Of a DNA stretch of 64,000 bases, positions 34,851 through 43,150 are shown piece by piece. The position numbers and the translations under genes were made by a program. The DNA comes from UBA965 sp040396955 (lineage in GTDB: Bacteria > Chloroflexota > Chloroflexia > Chloroflexales > Roseiflexaceae), in NCBI GenBank assembly GCA_040396955.1, contig JBBAWX010000005.1:101110-165109 (forward strand). The letters are read 5' to 3'. How positions within the stretch are numbered: position 1 is the stretch's first letter; each line of letters opens with the position of its first letter. The notes under the pieces were generated by a model. That model did not search any database and was not told where the DNA came from. It saw only the letters and a list, made by a program, of their open reading frames with translations.

Positions 34851-35644
34851 TGTCAACCGCAAATGCTCAGATTGCCGAAATCTGGCACCACGACAACACA
34901 TATTGGAATTCCTACGCCCGTGCCACCCCACGCGACGGGTACGTGCTGTTCACCAACCCATCCTTACCCGGTCGCTACGATCCCAACCACGCTGGCATGA
35001 TTCGCCTCCCCGCCGGCGATCATAGCGACATCATCACTGACATCGTGCATTTTTATGCGGCCATCGATCTCGATGCCGTCGTCTATCTGGATGCGCTGAG
35101 CACACCAAGCGATTTTGGTGCCCAACTAGAGGCGCACGGATTCATCCCCAAACACGACTGGGGTATCACCGATCTGATGTACCACGATGGCACGGTGCCA
35201 GCACGTGTGGTCGATTCGCACGTGACCGTGATTTCGGCACTTGAGGATGCAGAATACCAGGTATGGAGCAACATCAGCGATGGTGACGCCTACTCACCAC
35301 CAGAAATCATGTATGCCCTGCGCTACCAAGAGGTGAGTGCTCCCAATGTGACTGGTTTCATCGCATATTTCGACGACCAACCAGCTGGTCACTGCCTCGT
35401 CTATGCATCCGCCGGGATCGCCCGCATCGAAAGCGTCTTTGTGCATGCACATCTCCGCCGCCGTGGTGTGGCCCGCCAGCTCCTCACGACCGCCATACAC
35501 CACTGCCAAGCCCAGCACCTGCAGACCTACCTGTTTGTGATACATGGGAGTCCAGCCCAAGACCTCTACGCATCGCTAGGATTTCGTACCATGCAGCACG
35601 ACGCCAGCGTGGTCTACGTGAAGCCCTACACACCTGATGCGTAA
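34850..35644 (+). CDS. GNAT-family acetyltransferase with N-terminal extension
   Basis: 264 residues. The C-terminal 120 form the GNAT domain: IARIESVFVHAHLRRRGVARQLLTTAIHHCQ is the acetyl-CoA motif and DLYASLGFRTMQHDASVVYVKPY the terminal strand. The first half (about 130 residues) is a second, GNAT-like alpha/beta unit without a clear CoA loop, as in tandem GNAT proteins. It overlaps the dehydrogenase stop by one base, so translation is coupled. Substrate unknown; modification of an amino sugar from the same pathway is a reasonable guess. Confidence 0.8.
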   Translation: MSTANAQIAEIWHHDNTYWNSYARATPRDGYVLFTNPSLPGRYDPNHAGMIRLPAGDHSDIITDIVHFYAAIDLDAVVYLDALSTPSDFGAQLEAHGFIPKHDWGITDLMYHDGTVPARVVDSHVTVISALEDAEYQVWSNISDGDAYSPPEIMYALRYQEVSAPNVTGFIAYFDDQPAGHCLVYASAGIARIESVFVHAHLRRRGVARQLLTTAIHHCQAQHLQTYLFVIHGSPAQDLYASLGFRTMQHDASVVYVKPYTPDA

Positions 35645-35729
35645 TCATAGCGTATGTATGGTGGTGATGAAAAAGCTATACTATCAGCTGAAGCACTGAA
35701 TCAGACCGATGATTTTAAGGTGAGGTTGC

Positions 35730-37127
35730 ATGAATCCACGCCAACAATTTGCCAATGACCCCCATCGACCGCAGTACCATTTCACGGCGCCGCAACACTG
35801 GCTGAATGACCCCAACGGGCTCATTCACTGGCAAGGGGTGTACCACATGTTTTATCAGTACAATCCGCATGCGGCCTACTGGGGAGCGATGCACTGGGGT
35901 CACGCCACAAGTACCGATCTCGTGCATTGGCACGATGCGCCACTCGCACTTGCCCCCGACATGCCCTACGACCGCGACGGAGTTTTTTCAGGATGTGCAC
36001 TCGTCCACGAGGGACGCCCTGTCATTGTCTATACCGGCGTTCATAGTCCACATCAACTCCCCTGTCTAGCCTACCCTACCGACGACACCTTGACCGTCTT
36101 TCGCAAGGAAGCCGCCAACCCGGTGATTGCCAGTGTTCCTGACCAGTTGCTCCACGATTTCCGCGATCACAGCATCTGGCGTGAGGGTGCCTGGTGGTAC
36201 CACATTCTCGGATCCGGCGATGGCACGCATGCAGTGGCACCGTTGTTTCGCTCCCAAGACCTCATCAACTGGGAATACTTGGGACGCATGATCCAATCCG
36301 ACGACCATGTCAACGAGCAACTCTACGAATGCCCTGATTTTTTTGCGAGCAACGGGCAGCACGTGTTTATCACCTCACCGTTGCCCATGCGCCGAGTCAT
36401 CTGGATGAGTGGTCATTTCAATGGGCAGACGTTCACCCCAGCACAACGCAACATGGTCGACATCGGGGCTAGTTTTTATGCGCCCCAGAGCTTTACTGAT
36501 GCGCAAGGACGACGGATCATGATTGGCTGGTGCCAAGAGCAACGCCACGACGCCAGTTGTCGGAGTGCGGGCTGGCAAGGGGTGATGACGCTACCACGCA
36601 TCGTAGAACTCGACGATGCCGGTGCGCTCACCTTCCGTGTGGCTCCCGAAGTGCAACAGCTCGAAGGACGCACCATGGTGCATCTCCATGAATGCGATGA
36701 GGCGGCTGCCCAGCATGCGCTCCGCCATGTCGCTGGCGACACCCTCGTCATCAAAGCAACGCTCCAGGCACATGGCGATGCTGAGGCCTGCATATATGTG
36801 CGTCAAGACCCCAGCACCGGCGAAGAAACACGGATTTGCTGGGATCGCCTCCGCAATGAGTTGCGCTGCGATATGCGGACAAGTAGTCGCAACCAAAACA
36901 CAAGCCACGATTGCTACGTGACGCCACTCCACGTCAACACCGGTGATGAGCTCCAGCTCGACATCTACGTTGATCGCTCCATCATCGAAATCTATGCGGG
37001 TCTCCATACCGTCTGTTCGTTGCGGGTGTATCCGATCGGTAGCGCACAACAGACCGCGTTCACCGCCCGTGGCAACGTCACGGTGCGCGAGTTGGTTGTC
37101 CGCTCCATGCAAGGCAGTAATCAATAA
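35730..37127 (+). CDS. Glycoside hydrolase family 32 (sucrose/fructan hydrolase)
   Basis: 465 residues. The beta-propeller has the nucleophile motif WLNDPNGLIHWQGVYHMFYQYNP, the transition-state motif FRDH (usually FRDP) and the acid/base Glu in YECPDFF. The C-terminal beta-sandwich follows from about residue 320 and has the DRSIIEIYAG strand of invertases. There is no signal peptide, so it should act on imported sucrose, sucrose-6-phosphate or short fructans in the cytoplasm. AAGGTGAGG precedes the ATG. First of a likely three-gene run with an amidinotransferase-type enzyme and an M20 deacylase. Confidence 0.93.
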   Translation: MNPRQQFANDPHRPQYHFTAPQHWLNDPNGLIHWQGVYHMFYQYNPHAAYWGAMHWGHATSTDLVHWHDAPLALAPDMPYDRDGVFSGCALVHEGRPVIVYTGVHSPHQLPCLAYPTDDTLTVFRKEAANPVIASVPDQLLHDFRDHSIWREGAWWYHILGSGDGTHAVAPLFRSQDLINWEYLGRMIQSDDHVNEQLYECPDFFASNGQHVFITSPLPMRRVIWMSGHFNGQTFTPAQRNMVDIGASFYAPQSFTDAQGRRIMIGWCQEQRHDASCRSAGWQGVMTLPRIVELDDAGALTFRVAPEVQQLEGRTMVHLHECDEAAAQHALRHVAGDTLVIKATLQAHGDAEACIYVRQDPSTGEETRICWDRLRNELRCDMRTSSRNQNTSHDCYVTPLHVNTGDELQLDIYVDRSIIEIYAGLHTVCSLRVYPIGSAQQTAFTARGNVTVRELVVRSMQGSNQ

Positions 37128-37177
37128 CTTGAGCTTCTCTGGCGGCACCTATGCCCCGTGTGAAAGGAACATACCCC

Positions 37178-38047
37178 ATGACATCACGTACCTATGGCGC
37201 CCAAAACATGGTCAGCCAACTCCGCAAAGTCATGCTTCGGACTCCGGAAGCTGCTTTTTATGAGGCCGACCCACAGCGCTGGCACTACACCTCACAGCCA
37301 GACCGCGCTGGTGCACTCGCCGAACATGCGGCTCTGTGCGATACGTTGCGCAAAGCGGGCGTCGACGTCATCATGCATGATGCACCACTCGCCGACCACG
37401 CAGATGCCATTTTTTGTTTCGACCCGGCGATTGTCACCAATCACGGAGCCATCTTGCTCCACATGGGCAAACCACTGCGTGTCGGCGAAGAGGCCGCCAT
37501 TGGTACGAGCATGCAAAAAGCGGGCATTCCCATCCTCGGGCAACTCACCGGCTCAGCCCGAGCCGAGGGCGGTGATACCATGTGGGTCGATGAGCAGACT
37601 CTGATGATTGGGGTTGGCTTCCGCACCAACTACGAGGCAGTCCGCCAGATTCGTGACATGTTGGCCCCCAAAGGGGTGACCGTCATCTCCTACGATTTAC
37701 CCTACTACACCGGTCCAGAAGCGTGTTTGCATCTGCTGTCGTTCATCTCCATGGTCGATCACGACATGGCCGTCGTCCACCTCCCGCTCATGCCGACCGC
37801 CATGTATCAAGAGCTAAAACGCCGCAACATGAAGCTCATCGAAATTCCAGCATCAGAATACGACACCATGGCCACCAACGTCCTTGCCATCGCTCCCAAA
37901 GTCTGCTTGATGCTTGACGTCAATCCGATTACTGCGCGATTGCTCAGCGAAGCTGGCTGTGAAGTACAAACCTACCGAGGGAACGAGATTTCGCTCAAGG
38001 CCGAGGGTGGCCCTACCTGTCTGACCCGTCCATTGCTCCGCGATTAA
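37178..38047 (+). CDS. Amidinotransferase / dimethylarginine dimethylaminohydrolase-superfamily enzyme
   Basis: 289 residues. The five-bladed pentein fold is recognisable: an early LRKVMLRTPEAAFYEADP strand, the acidic ARAEGGDTMWVDEQTL, GFRTNYEAV, the catalytic His in EACLHLLSFISMVD and the C-terminal nucleophile Cys in AEGGPTCLTRPLLR. Members hydrolyse guanidino groups (arginine deiminase, DDAH) or transfer them. The start at 37178 has AAAGGA ahead of it; a longer frame begins at 37151. Followed 24 bases later by an M20 deacylase, so an arginine- or ornithine-derivative pathway is likely. Confidence 0.88.
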   Translation: MTSRTYGAQNMVSQLRKVMLRTPEAAFYEADPQRWHYTSQPDRAGALAEHAALCDTLRKAGVDVIMHDAPLADHADAIFCFDPAIVTNHGAILLHMGKPLRVGEEAAIGTSMQKAGIPILGQLTGSARAEGGDTMWVDEQTLMIGVGFRTNYEAVRQIRDMLAPKGVTVISYDLPYYTGPEACLHLLSFISMVDHDMAVVHLPLMPTAMYQELKRRNMKLIEIPASEYDTMATNVLAIAPKVCLMLDVNPITARLLSEAGCEVQTYRGNEISLKAEGGPTCLTRPLLRD

Positions 38048-38071
38048 GCACCCATCGACAAGGATTCTCAC

Positions 38072-39337
38072 ATGGCCGATCTTACACCCACAGAGCGCAA
38101 CGTACTCGATGCCCTCGACACCGACAGCATGCTGGCGTTCATCGGTGAGCTGGTGGCTATTCCAAGCCTCGCTGATGCCGAAAGCACCGCCCAACAGCGT
38201 ATGGCCGCCGAAATGCGGGCCATTGGCCTTGACACCGATGTCTGGGACATTGATTTTGCCACGCTTCAGCGTGATCCGGCCTTTTCGTGGGAGGTCGAAC
38301 GCGCCCATGGTCTCGGTGTAGTGGGCAGCATCGGCAACGATTCACACGACGGCCGTTCGCTCATTTTCAACGGGCATATCGACGTCGTACCAGCCGGGGA
38401 TAGCGCGAATTGGAGCTTTGCTCCTTGGCAAGCCACCATCCACAACGGACGCATGTACGGTCGGGGAGCGCTCGACATGAAAGGCGGCCTGGTCTGTGCG
38501 CTGTGGGCGGCGCGAGCCATTGTCAAGGCTGGCGTGACACTCAAGGGCCGGCTCCACATTCAAAGCGTCATCGGCGAAGAAGACGGCGGCTGTGGCACGT
38601 TGGCTAGCATTCATCGCGGCTACCGCGCCGACGCTGCCGTCATCCCAGAGCCAACCCGCATGGCCATCGCCCCCGCTCAAGCTGGTGCCCACAACGTACG
38701 CATTCGCATTCCAGGTTTGTCTGCGCATGGTTGCTATCGTGAAGAAGGGGTAAGTGCCATTGAAAAATATTATGTCGTGCAACAAGCGTTGTTGGCCCTC
38801 GAAGCCGAACGCAACCAACGCATGCGCCACCCCCTCTTTGCCGGCTACCGACTCCCCTACCCACTGAGTATTGGCACCGTACATGCGGGCAACTGGCCCT
38901 CAAGTGTCGCCGAAGAACTCATCGCCGAGGGACGTTACGGCATTGGCATCGGCGAAGACTCACAGGCGGCTCGCCGTGAGCTCGAAGCCGCCGTGGCCCG
39001 CGCCGCCGCTCATGACCCATGGTTACGTGACCATCCCCCACAGGTGACCTGGTGGGGTGGTACATTTGAGCCCGCCGAATGTCCGACCACCCACCCGATT
39101 GTGACACTGCTCCAGCAGAGTCACCAGTCGTTTGCGCCGGCACCACTCCTCGAAGGCATGCCTTACGGCGCCGATATGCGCTTGCTCGTCCACCAAGCCG
39201 GCATCCCAACCGTCATGTATGGGCCTGGTGATGTGCGCCTCGCCCACAAACCCGATGAATACGTACCTGTTGCTGATCTCGTGCAGGTGGCACGCACCCT
39301 CGCATTGACCGCACTACGCTTTATTGGGCATACCTAG
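38072..39337 (+). CDS. M20 family deacylase/peptidase (ArgE/DapE-like)
   Basis: 421 residues. Metal-binding motifs: NGHIDVVPAGD (His and the catalytic Asp), GRGALDMKGGLV (bridging Asp), SVIGEEDGGCGTLA (catalytic Glu then Glu ligand), DAAVIPEPT and the last His in VRLAHKPDEYV. The lid/dimerisation domain sits between residues 200 and 310. Family members remove acyl groups from ornithine or diaminopimelate, or cleave dipeptides. Behind a guanidino-modifying enzyme it probably deacylates an amino acid derivative. A good hairpin closes the operon. Confidence 0.92.
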   Translation: MADLTPTERNVLDALDTDSMLAFIGELVAIPSLADAESTAQQRMAAEMRAIGLDTDVWDIDFATLQRDPAFSWEVERAHGLGVVGSIGNDSHDGRSLIFNGHIDVVPAGDSANWSFAPWQATIHNGRMYGRGALDMKGGLVCALWAARAIVKAGVTLKGRLHIQSVIGEEDGGCGTLASIHRGYRADAAVIPEPTRMAIAPAQAGAHNVRIRIPGLSAHGCYREEGVSAIEKYYVVQQALLALEAERNQRMRHPLFAGYRLPYPLSIGTVHAGNWPSSVAEELIAEGRYGIGIGEDSQAARRELEAAVARAAAHDPWLRDHPPQVTWWGGTFEPAECPTTHPIVTLLQQSHQSFAPAPLLEGMPYGADMRLLVHQAGIPTVMYGPGDVRLAHKPDEYVPVADLVQVARTLALTALRFIGHT

Positions 39338-39358
39338 TACAGGCATCTCACCTCCACC

Positions 39359-39393
39359 ACCCACGTGCAGAGCATGCTGCGCGTGGGTGTTTT
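39359..39393 (+). terminator. Intrinsic terminator after the M20 gene
   Basis: Stem ACCCACG-T-GCAG pairs with CTGC-G-CGTGGGT (39359-39370 with 39377-39388), loop AGCATG, followed by GTTTTG. Confidence 0.8.
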
Positions 39394-39407
39394 GACGCCT
39401 CAAAAAT

Positions 39408-39425
39408 ATGGTATATTGATACCAT
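39408..39425. promoter_or_regulatory. Palindromic operator-like site overlapping a -10 box
   Basis: ATGGTAT-ATTG-ATACCAT, perfect 7-bp arms. TATATT (39412-39417) inside it looks like a -10 box for the small gene starting at 39460. A TTGACG lies at 39392 but only 14 bases away. A regulator binding here would block that promoter. Confidence 0.5.
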
Positions 39426-39459
39426 CTTCACGTAAATTTGTTATGTATATGGAACTGTC

Positions 39460-40041
39460 ATGAAACGCGCACGCCGTTCAAGCACACGCCATGAACGCCC
39501 CGAGCAGTCATTGGCGCATATGCACTTACATCACCGCCTCAACGCCAACCTCGACGATTGCATTCAGCTCGACCTGCTCCTGCAAAAATTACGCACAGCG
39601 ACACTCACACACGCACAGTACACACTACCCCGTTTCGCGGGCCGGCTCGGCTTGAATACACCACCAAGCGATATTGACGACCTATTGGCGATTTGCGTCG
39701 CACGGGGCTGGTGTGACCCACCCCACCACATGCGCACCACTACGGCACCGCCTCCGGCTCGAGATACCAACGATACGCATCACTCAGGTACCACGGAGAG
39801 TCGAGGTGCAGCTGACCCTGCCACACCTGCAACTCAGGGAGCCAGTACACGCTTCGATAGGGACGCCCCACGAGCACCATCGGGTGCAAAAGATTTACTC
39901 GATCATGCATTGTCGGCTGTAGTGCCTGGCGATCGACACTCACATAGGTCCGTTGTGCACTCCGGCTCGCCTGATCAAACTGCACATCACTCATCCCCAC
40001 CACATTCAACGAACCACGCGGATCAGGAGGGCCGGCGTTGA
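39460..40041 (+). CDS. Small protein of unknown function running antisense into a convergent gene
   Basis: 193 residues as read. The first 90 look like a real basic/helical domain: an Arg-rich start, then HHRLNANLDDCIQLDLLLQKLRTATLT, FAGRLGLNTPPSDIDDLLAICVARGWC. This could be a small winged-helix or DNA-binding fold. The last 100 residues (TTTAPPPARD, ATPATQGAST, HSSPPHSTNH) are low complexity and lie over the 3' end of the convergent binding-protein gene, so they may be a by-product of that gene's coding. No stop occurs before 40041. The promoter and palindrome upstream support expression. Confidence is moderate for the gene and low for the tail. Confidence 0.5.
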   Translation: MKRARRSSTRHERPEQSLAHMHLHHRLNANLDDCIQLDLLLQKLRTATLTHAQYTLPRFAGRLGLNTPPSDIDDLLAICVARGWCDPPHHMRTTTAPPPARDTNDTHHSGTTESRGAADPATPATQGASTRFDRDAPRAPSGAKDLLDHALSAVVPGDRHSHRSVVHSGSPDQTAHHSSPPHSTNHADQEGRR

Positions 40042-41371
40042 GCGCATCAGAAGCAAACAAACTACTCATATCAGGGTCATACAACAACGTGTCCGCATAC
40101 GTGCTACTACTGCGTCCGTTCGCCAACGTCACAATCGCCATCTCATATGCATACGGTGGTGCCAATGCTGCCAAATACGCAGCCCGTGGCTGCACATCAA
40201 GCTCCACCACCAGACCATGCTGTTGCCACTGTTGTCGCAAAATATTGGCCATTGCCACTTGATCTTGGGCATCAGCATTGACCAACATCCGCAAGGTGAC
40301 CACCTCGCCTTCACGGACGTACTGCTGTTGGGCATCATCCCAACGCCATCCAGCAGCATACAACAGCGGCTGGATGTCAGTGGTATCACTCACCACGTAG
40401 GTGCTGTTCAACCAACCACTCGGGAGCACCACTGACGTAATCGGACGCCACGCATCCAACGATGCCGTCTCAAGCGCAGACTGCGCATCTGTGGCAGCCA
40501 CGAGTGCCCTCCGCACCGCTAATTCTGCGAGTGGCGTGGATGGGCGCATATTGAGCACGACCGCCGTGAATTCGTTCCGCACCGTCAACGCCGCACTATA
40601 GACACTCGTGGTCGTTAATAGCGGAGTGGCACTGTCAATCAGGGTGTATTCGACTGACTCCGTTGCCGTATTCGCACTGCCCTGGGGTGTTAGTGTTACC
40701 CCATCAAGAAGCGGTGCGCCACGCACATAGTTGGGGTTCGCATCAAGCAAAAATCGTCCGTTTTCGTCGATTTGCTTGAGCACAAAAGGGCCACTCCCGA
40801 CCGTGAGTGTGCGCAAATTCAAACTCGCCGCCGCCTGATTGGCCAAGATATGCGCCGGCACTATCGGCATACTCCACAAGGTCAATATCGGCGCATACGG
40901 GCGCACAAGCTCAAAACGCACACTCTGTGCAGTCACCGGGATGACGGCGGCGAGCAATTGCAACTGATCAAGCAACGGCGATGTCACCGGCAACGACTTG
41001 AGTAATTCGTACGTGTACACCACATCCGCGCTCGTCAACGGTTGATTATCCGACCAACGCAAATCGCTCTTCAGTGTGGCAGTAAGCACGGTACCGGTCA
41101 CATCAACCTGCCACGTATCAAGCAACTCGGGTTGTGGAATCCCGGCCGTGTCGTGACGCATCAACCCGGCGAGTGTCAACGAGATGAGCGCTTCACTGGC
41201 CCGTGAATCGACTTGCCATGGTTGCATGACTGCCAACGAATCGTCAACCAACAGCTCTACGCGCCCACCGCGTGGCACCGTCGGTCCTTGATCGACTATC
41301 TCCTGGAATTGGCTCGGGAGCTGACACCCCACCAGCAAACAGCAGACTATCAGCCATATCAACCTGCGCAT
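39740..41371 (-). CDS. ABC-type substrate-binding lipoprotein, family 5, lacking local permeases
   Basis: 543 residues from the ATG at 41371. The signal peptide MRRLIWLIVCCLLVGC ends in the lipobox LVGC (Cys16). Family-5 motifs include LAGLMRHD, LKSDLRWSDNQPLTSADVVYTYELL, VGSGPFVLKQIDENGRFLLDANPNYV and LAVRRALVAATDAQ. A longer frame upstream adds a non-signal N terminus and was rejected. No permease or ATPase genes adjoin it: gamma-glutamyltranspeptidase lies upstream, 66 bases away. It may feed peptides into the importer at 12799-16568 or another system. Its 3' end is overlapped by about 300 bases of antisense frame. Confidence 0.88.
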   Translation of the reverse strand: MRRLIWLIVCCLLVGCQLPSQFQEIVDQGPTVPRGGRVELLVDDSLAVMQPWQVDSRASEALISLTLAGLMRHDTAGIPQPELLDTWQVDVTGTVLTATLKSDLRWSDNQPLTSADVVYTYELLKSLPVTSPLLDQLQLLAAVIPVTAQSVRFELVRPYAPILTLWSMPIVPAHILANQAAASLNLRTLTVGSGPFVLKQIDENGRFLLDANPNYVRGAPLLDGVTLTPQGSANTATESVEYTLIDSATPLLTTTSVYSAALTVRNEFTAVVLNMRPSTPLAELAVRRALVAATDAQSALETASLDAWRPITSVVLPSGWLNSTYVVSDTTDIQPLLYAAGWRWDDAQQQYVREGEVVTLRMLVNADAQDQVAMANILRQQWQQHGLVVELDVQPRAAYLAALAPPYAYEMAIVTLANGRSSSTYADTLLYDPDMSSLFASDALNAGPPDPRGSLNVVGMSDVQFDQASRSAQRTYVSVDRQALQPTMHDRVNLLHPMVLVGRPYRSVYWLPELQVWQGQLHLDSPWYLSDAYRWYLEPEAVP

Positions 41372-41437
41372 GCCTTCGTTTCCTTTGTCAATGAGGCAGC
41401 AGACCAGTGGTTTGCACCTATGATCTGCCCACACCCC

Positions 41438-43036
41438 TTATAAACCTACCGCACTGCCATCTTTGCGTGGATCCGACCCCGCAAAGGCCACGCCGTTTTC
41501 CACCACAATGATTTGCCCACCACCAAAGCCACCCACCTGGGCCGGTACTACCTCGTGACCAAGCGCTACCAAGGCGGCTTGTGTCGGCGCATCGTGTTCA
41601 AGCGCCAACGTGCGTTGTCCCTCGTATGGCTCAAGGAGCTCAAACCGCGGTGCATCCAATGCTGCTTGTGGATTCATACCATGGTCAATCATATTCACCA
41701 GCATCTGCATGTGCCCCTGTGGTTGCATAAAGCCACCCATCACCCCAAAGCTCGACCAAAGCTCGCTGTTTTTGGTGACCATGCACGGAATAATCGTGTG
41801 GTATGGACGCTTGCCAGGCTCCAACATGTTGGGATGCCCTTCGTCAAGCACAAAACACGCCCCGCGATTTTGCATGGCAATCCCAGTATCACCAGCGACG
41901 ACCCCTGAACCAAATCCCATGTACAAGCTATTGATGAACGATACCGCGTTGCCGTACGCGTCGACCGCAGTCACGTACACCGTGTCATGTGAAATCGGCA
42001 ACGATCCAGCGCCATAATTACCTACGCGATGTGGCTGAATCAACGCCCGCCGCTCGGCGATGTAGGCATCTGCCAACAACTCAGCCACCGGCACATCACG
42101 GAAGCGTGGGTCGGCAATGTAGCGGGCCGCATCCGCAAATGCCAGCCGCATCGCTTCAATTTGGAGGTGCAACGTCTCCGGGGCCTGTGCTGGCATCGCA
42201 GCCAAATCAAATCCCTCAAGAATGCGCAACGCAATCAATGCGGTCAAGCCTTGCCCATTGGGCGGGCACTCAAAGACATCATAGCCACGATACGCAGCAG
42301 TCGTCGGTGCCACCCATTCACTTTCATGCGCGGCCATGTCTTCACGGTCGAGGAAGGCACCATCACGAGCCAATGCGTTCACAATACGTTCTGCTAATGC
42401 TCCGCGATAAAACGTCTCGGCACCACCGATTGCGAGTGACTCGAAGGTGGCAGCAAGCTCTGGTTGCCGCACAACCTCGCCGAGCTGTGGCGCACGACCA
42501 TTGGGCAAATACACACGCGCCCCATCAGCATGTTGCCGCAGTTTTTCACCCGCTGATTTCCATCCACGCGCAATGATTTCACTGACTGCAAAACCATCTC
42601 GTGCATAACGAATGGCCGGTGCCAAAATCGTCGTAAAATCCAATCGACCATGGGCCTGAATCAACGACTCCCAGGCGGCAACTGCACCAGGAACACTTAT
42701 CGGCAGGACCCCAGTCGCCGGGATTTTTGTAAGACCACGGTCGACAAACACTTGACGATTCAGGCGCTTTGGCGCCGCACCACTGCCGTTGAGTGCGGTC
42801 ACCTGCTTTGTTTGTGCATCATAGACCAATGCAAAGGCATCGCCACCGATTCCAGTGCTCATCGGCTCAACCACATTCAACACTGCGGCAGCAGCAATCA
42901 CCGCATCAGCAGCCGTACCACCTTTGGCAAGCATCTCCAATCCGGCTTGGGCCGCAAGTGGATGGCTCGTCGCAACAGATCCCCCTCGGCTTACCACCAT
43001 AGATCGTCGCGATGTATACGCACTAAAGCTCTTCAT
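41438..43036 (-). CDS. ggt: Gamma-glutamyltranspeptidase
   Basis: 532 residues. An Ntn hydrolase that cleaves glutathione and other gamma-glutamyl compounds. The large-subunit start VVSRGGSVATSHPLAAQAGLEMLAKGGTAADAVIAAA and VVEPMSTGIGGDAFALVYD are typical. The self-cleavage site is SHDTVYVTAVDAYGNAVSFINS, where the Thr after HD becomes the nucleophile of the small subunit. GACFVLDEGHPNMLEPGKRPYHTI and GGFMQPQGHMQMLVNMID complete the site. No signal peptide is visible, so this copy may be cytoplasmic. Probably cotranscribed with the downstream peptide-binding lipoprotein: peptide scavenging. Confidence 0.95.
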   Translation of the reverse strand: MKSFSAYTSRRSMVVSRGGSVATSHPLAAQAGLEMLAKGGTAADAVIAAAAVLNVVEPMSTGIGGDAFALVYDAQTKQVTALNGSGAAPKRLNRQVFVDRGLTKIPATGVLPISVPGAVAAWESLIQAHGRLDFTTILAPAIRYARDGFAVSEIIARGWKSAGEKLRQHADGARVYLPNGRAPQLGEVVRQPELAATFESLAIGGAETFYRGALAERIVNALARDGAFLDREDMAAHESEWVAPTTAAYRGYDVFECPPNGQGLTALIALRILEGFDLAAMPAQAPETLHLQIEAMRLAFADAARYIADPRFRDVPVAELLADAYIAERRALIQPHRVGNYGAGSLPISHDTVYVTAVDAYGNAVSFINSLYMGFGSGVVAGDTGIAMQNRGACFVLDEGHPNMLEPGKRPYHTIIPCMVTKNSELWSSFGVMGGFMQPQGHMQMLVNMIDHGMNPQAALDAPRFELLEPYEGQRTLALEHDAPTQAALVALGHEVVPAQVGGFGGGQIIVVENGVAFAGSDPRKDGSAVGL

Positions 43037-43056
43037 TCTTCCCGCTCCTTACTGTT

Positions 43057-43150
43057 TGAGAGTTGAGGATTAACAATTGATAATGTATGAATTGAGAATT
43101 GAGAATTAACAATCGATAATTAATAATTAGTCATTCTCAATTCATTATTC
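43057..43150. repeat. A/T-rich low-complexity repeat with inverted copies
   Basis: Tandem GAATTGAGAATT units (43089-43107), two ATTAACAAT copies (43069 and 43105) and an inverted copy ATTCTCAATTC (43133-43143) that can pair with 43096-43106 around an A/T-rich loop. Base composition differs sharply from the neighbouring genes. It fills the gap between ggt and the thioredoxin-like gene and may end the latter's transcript. Confidence 0.6.
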
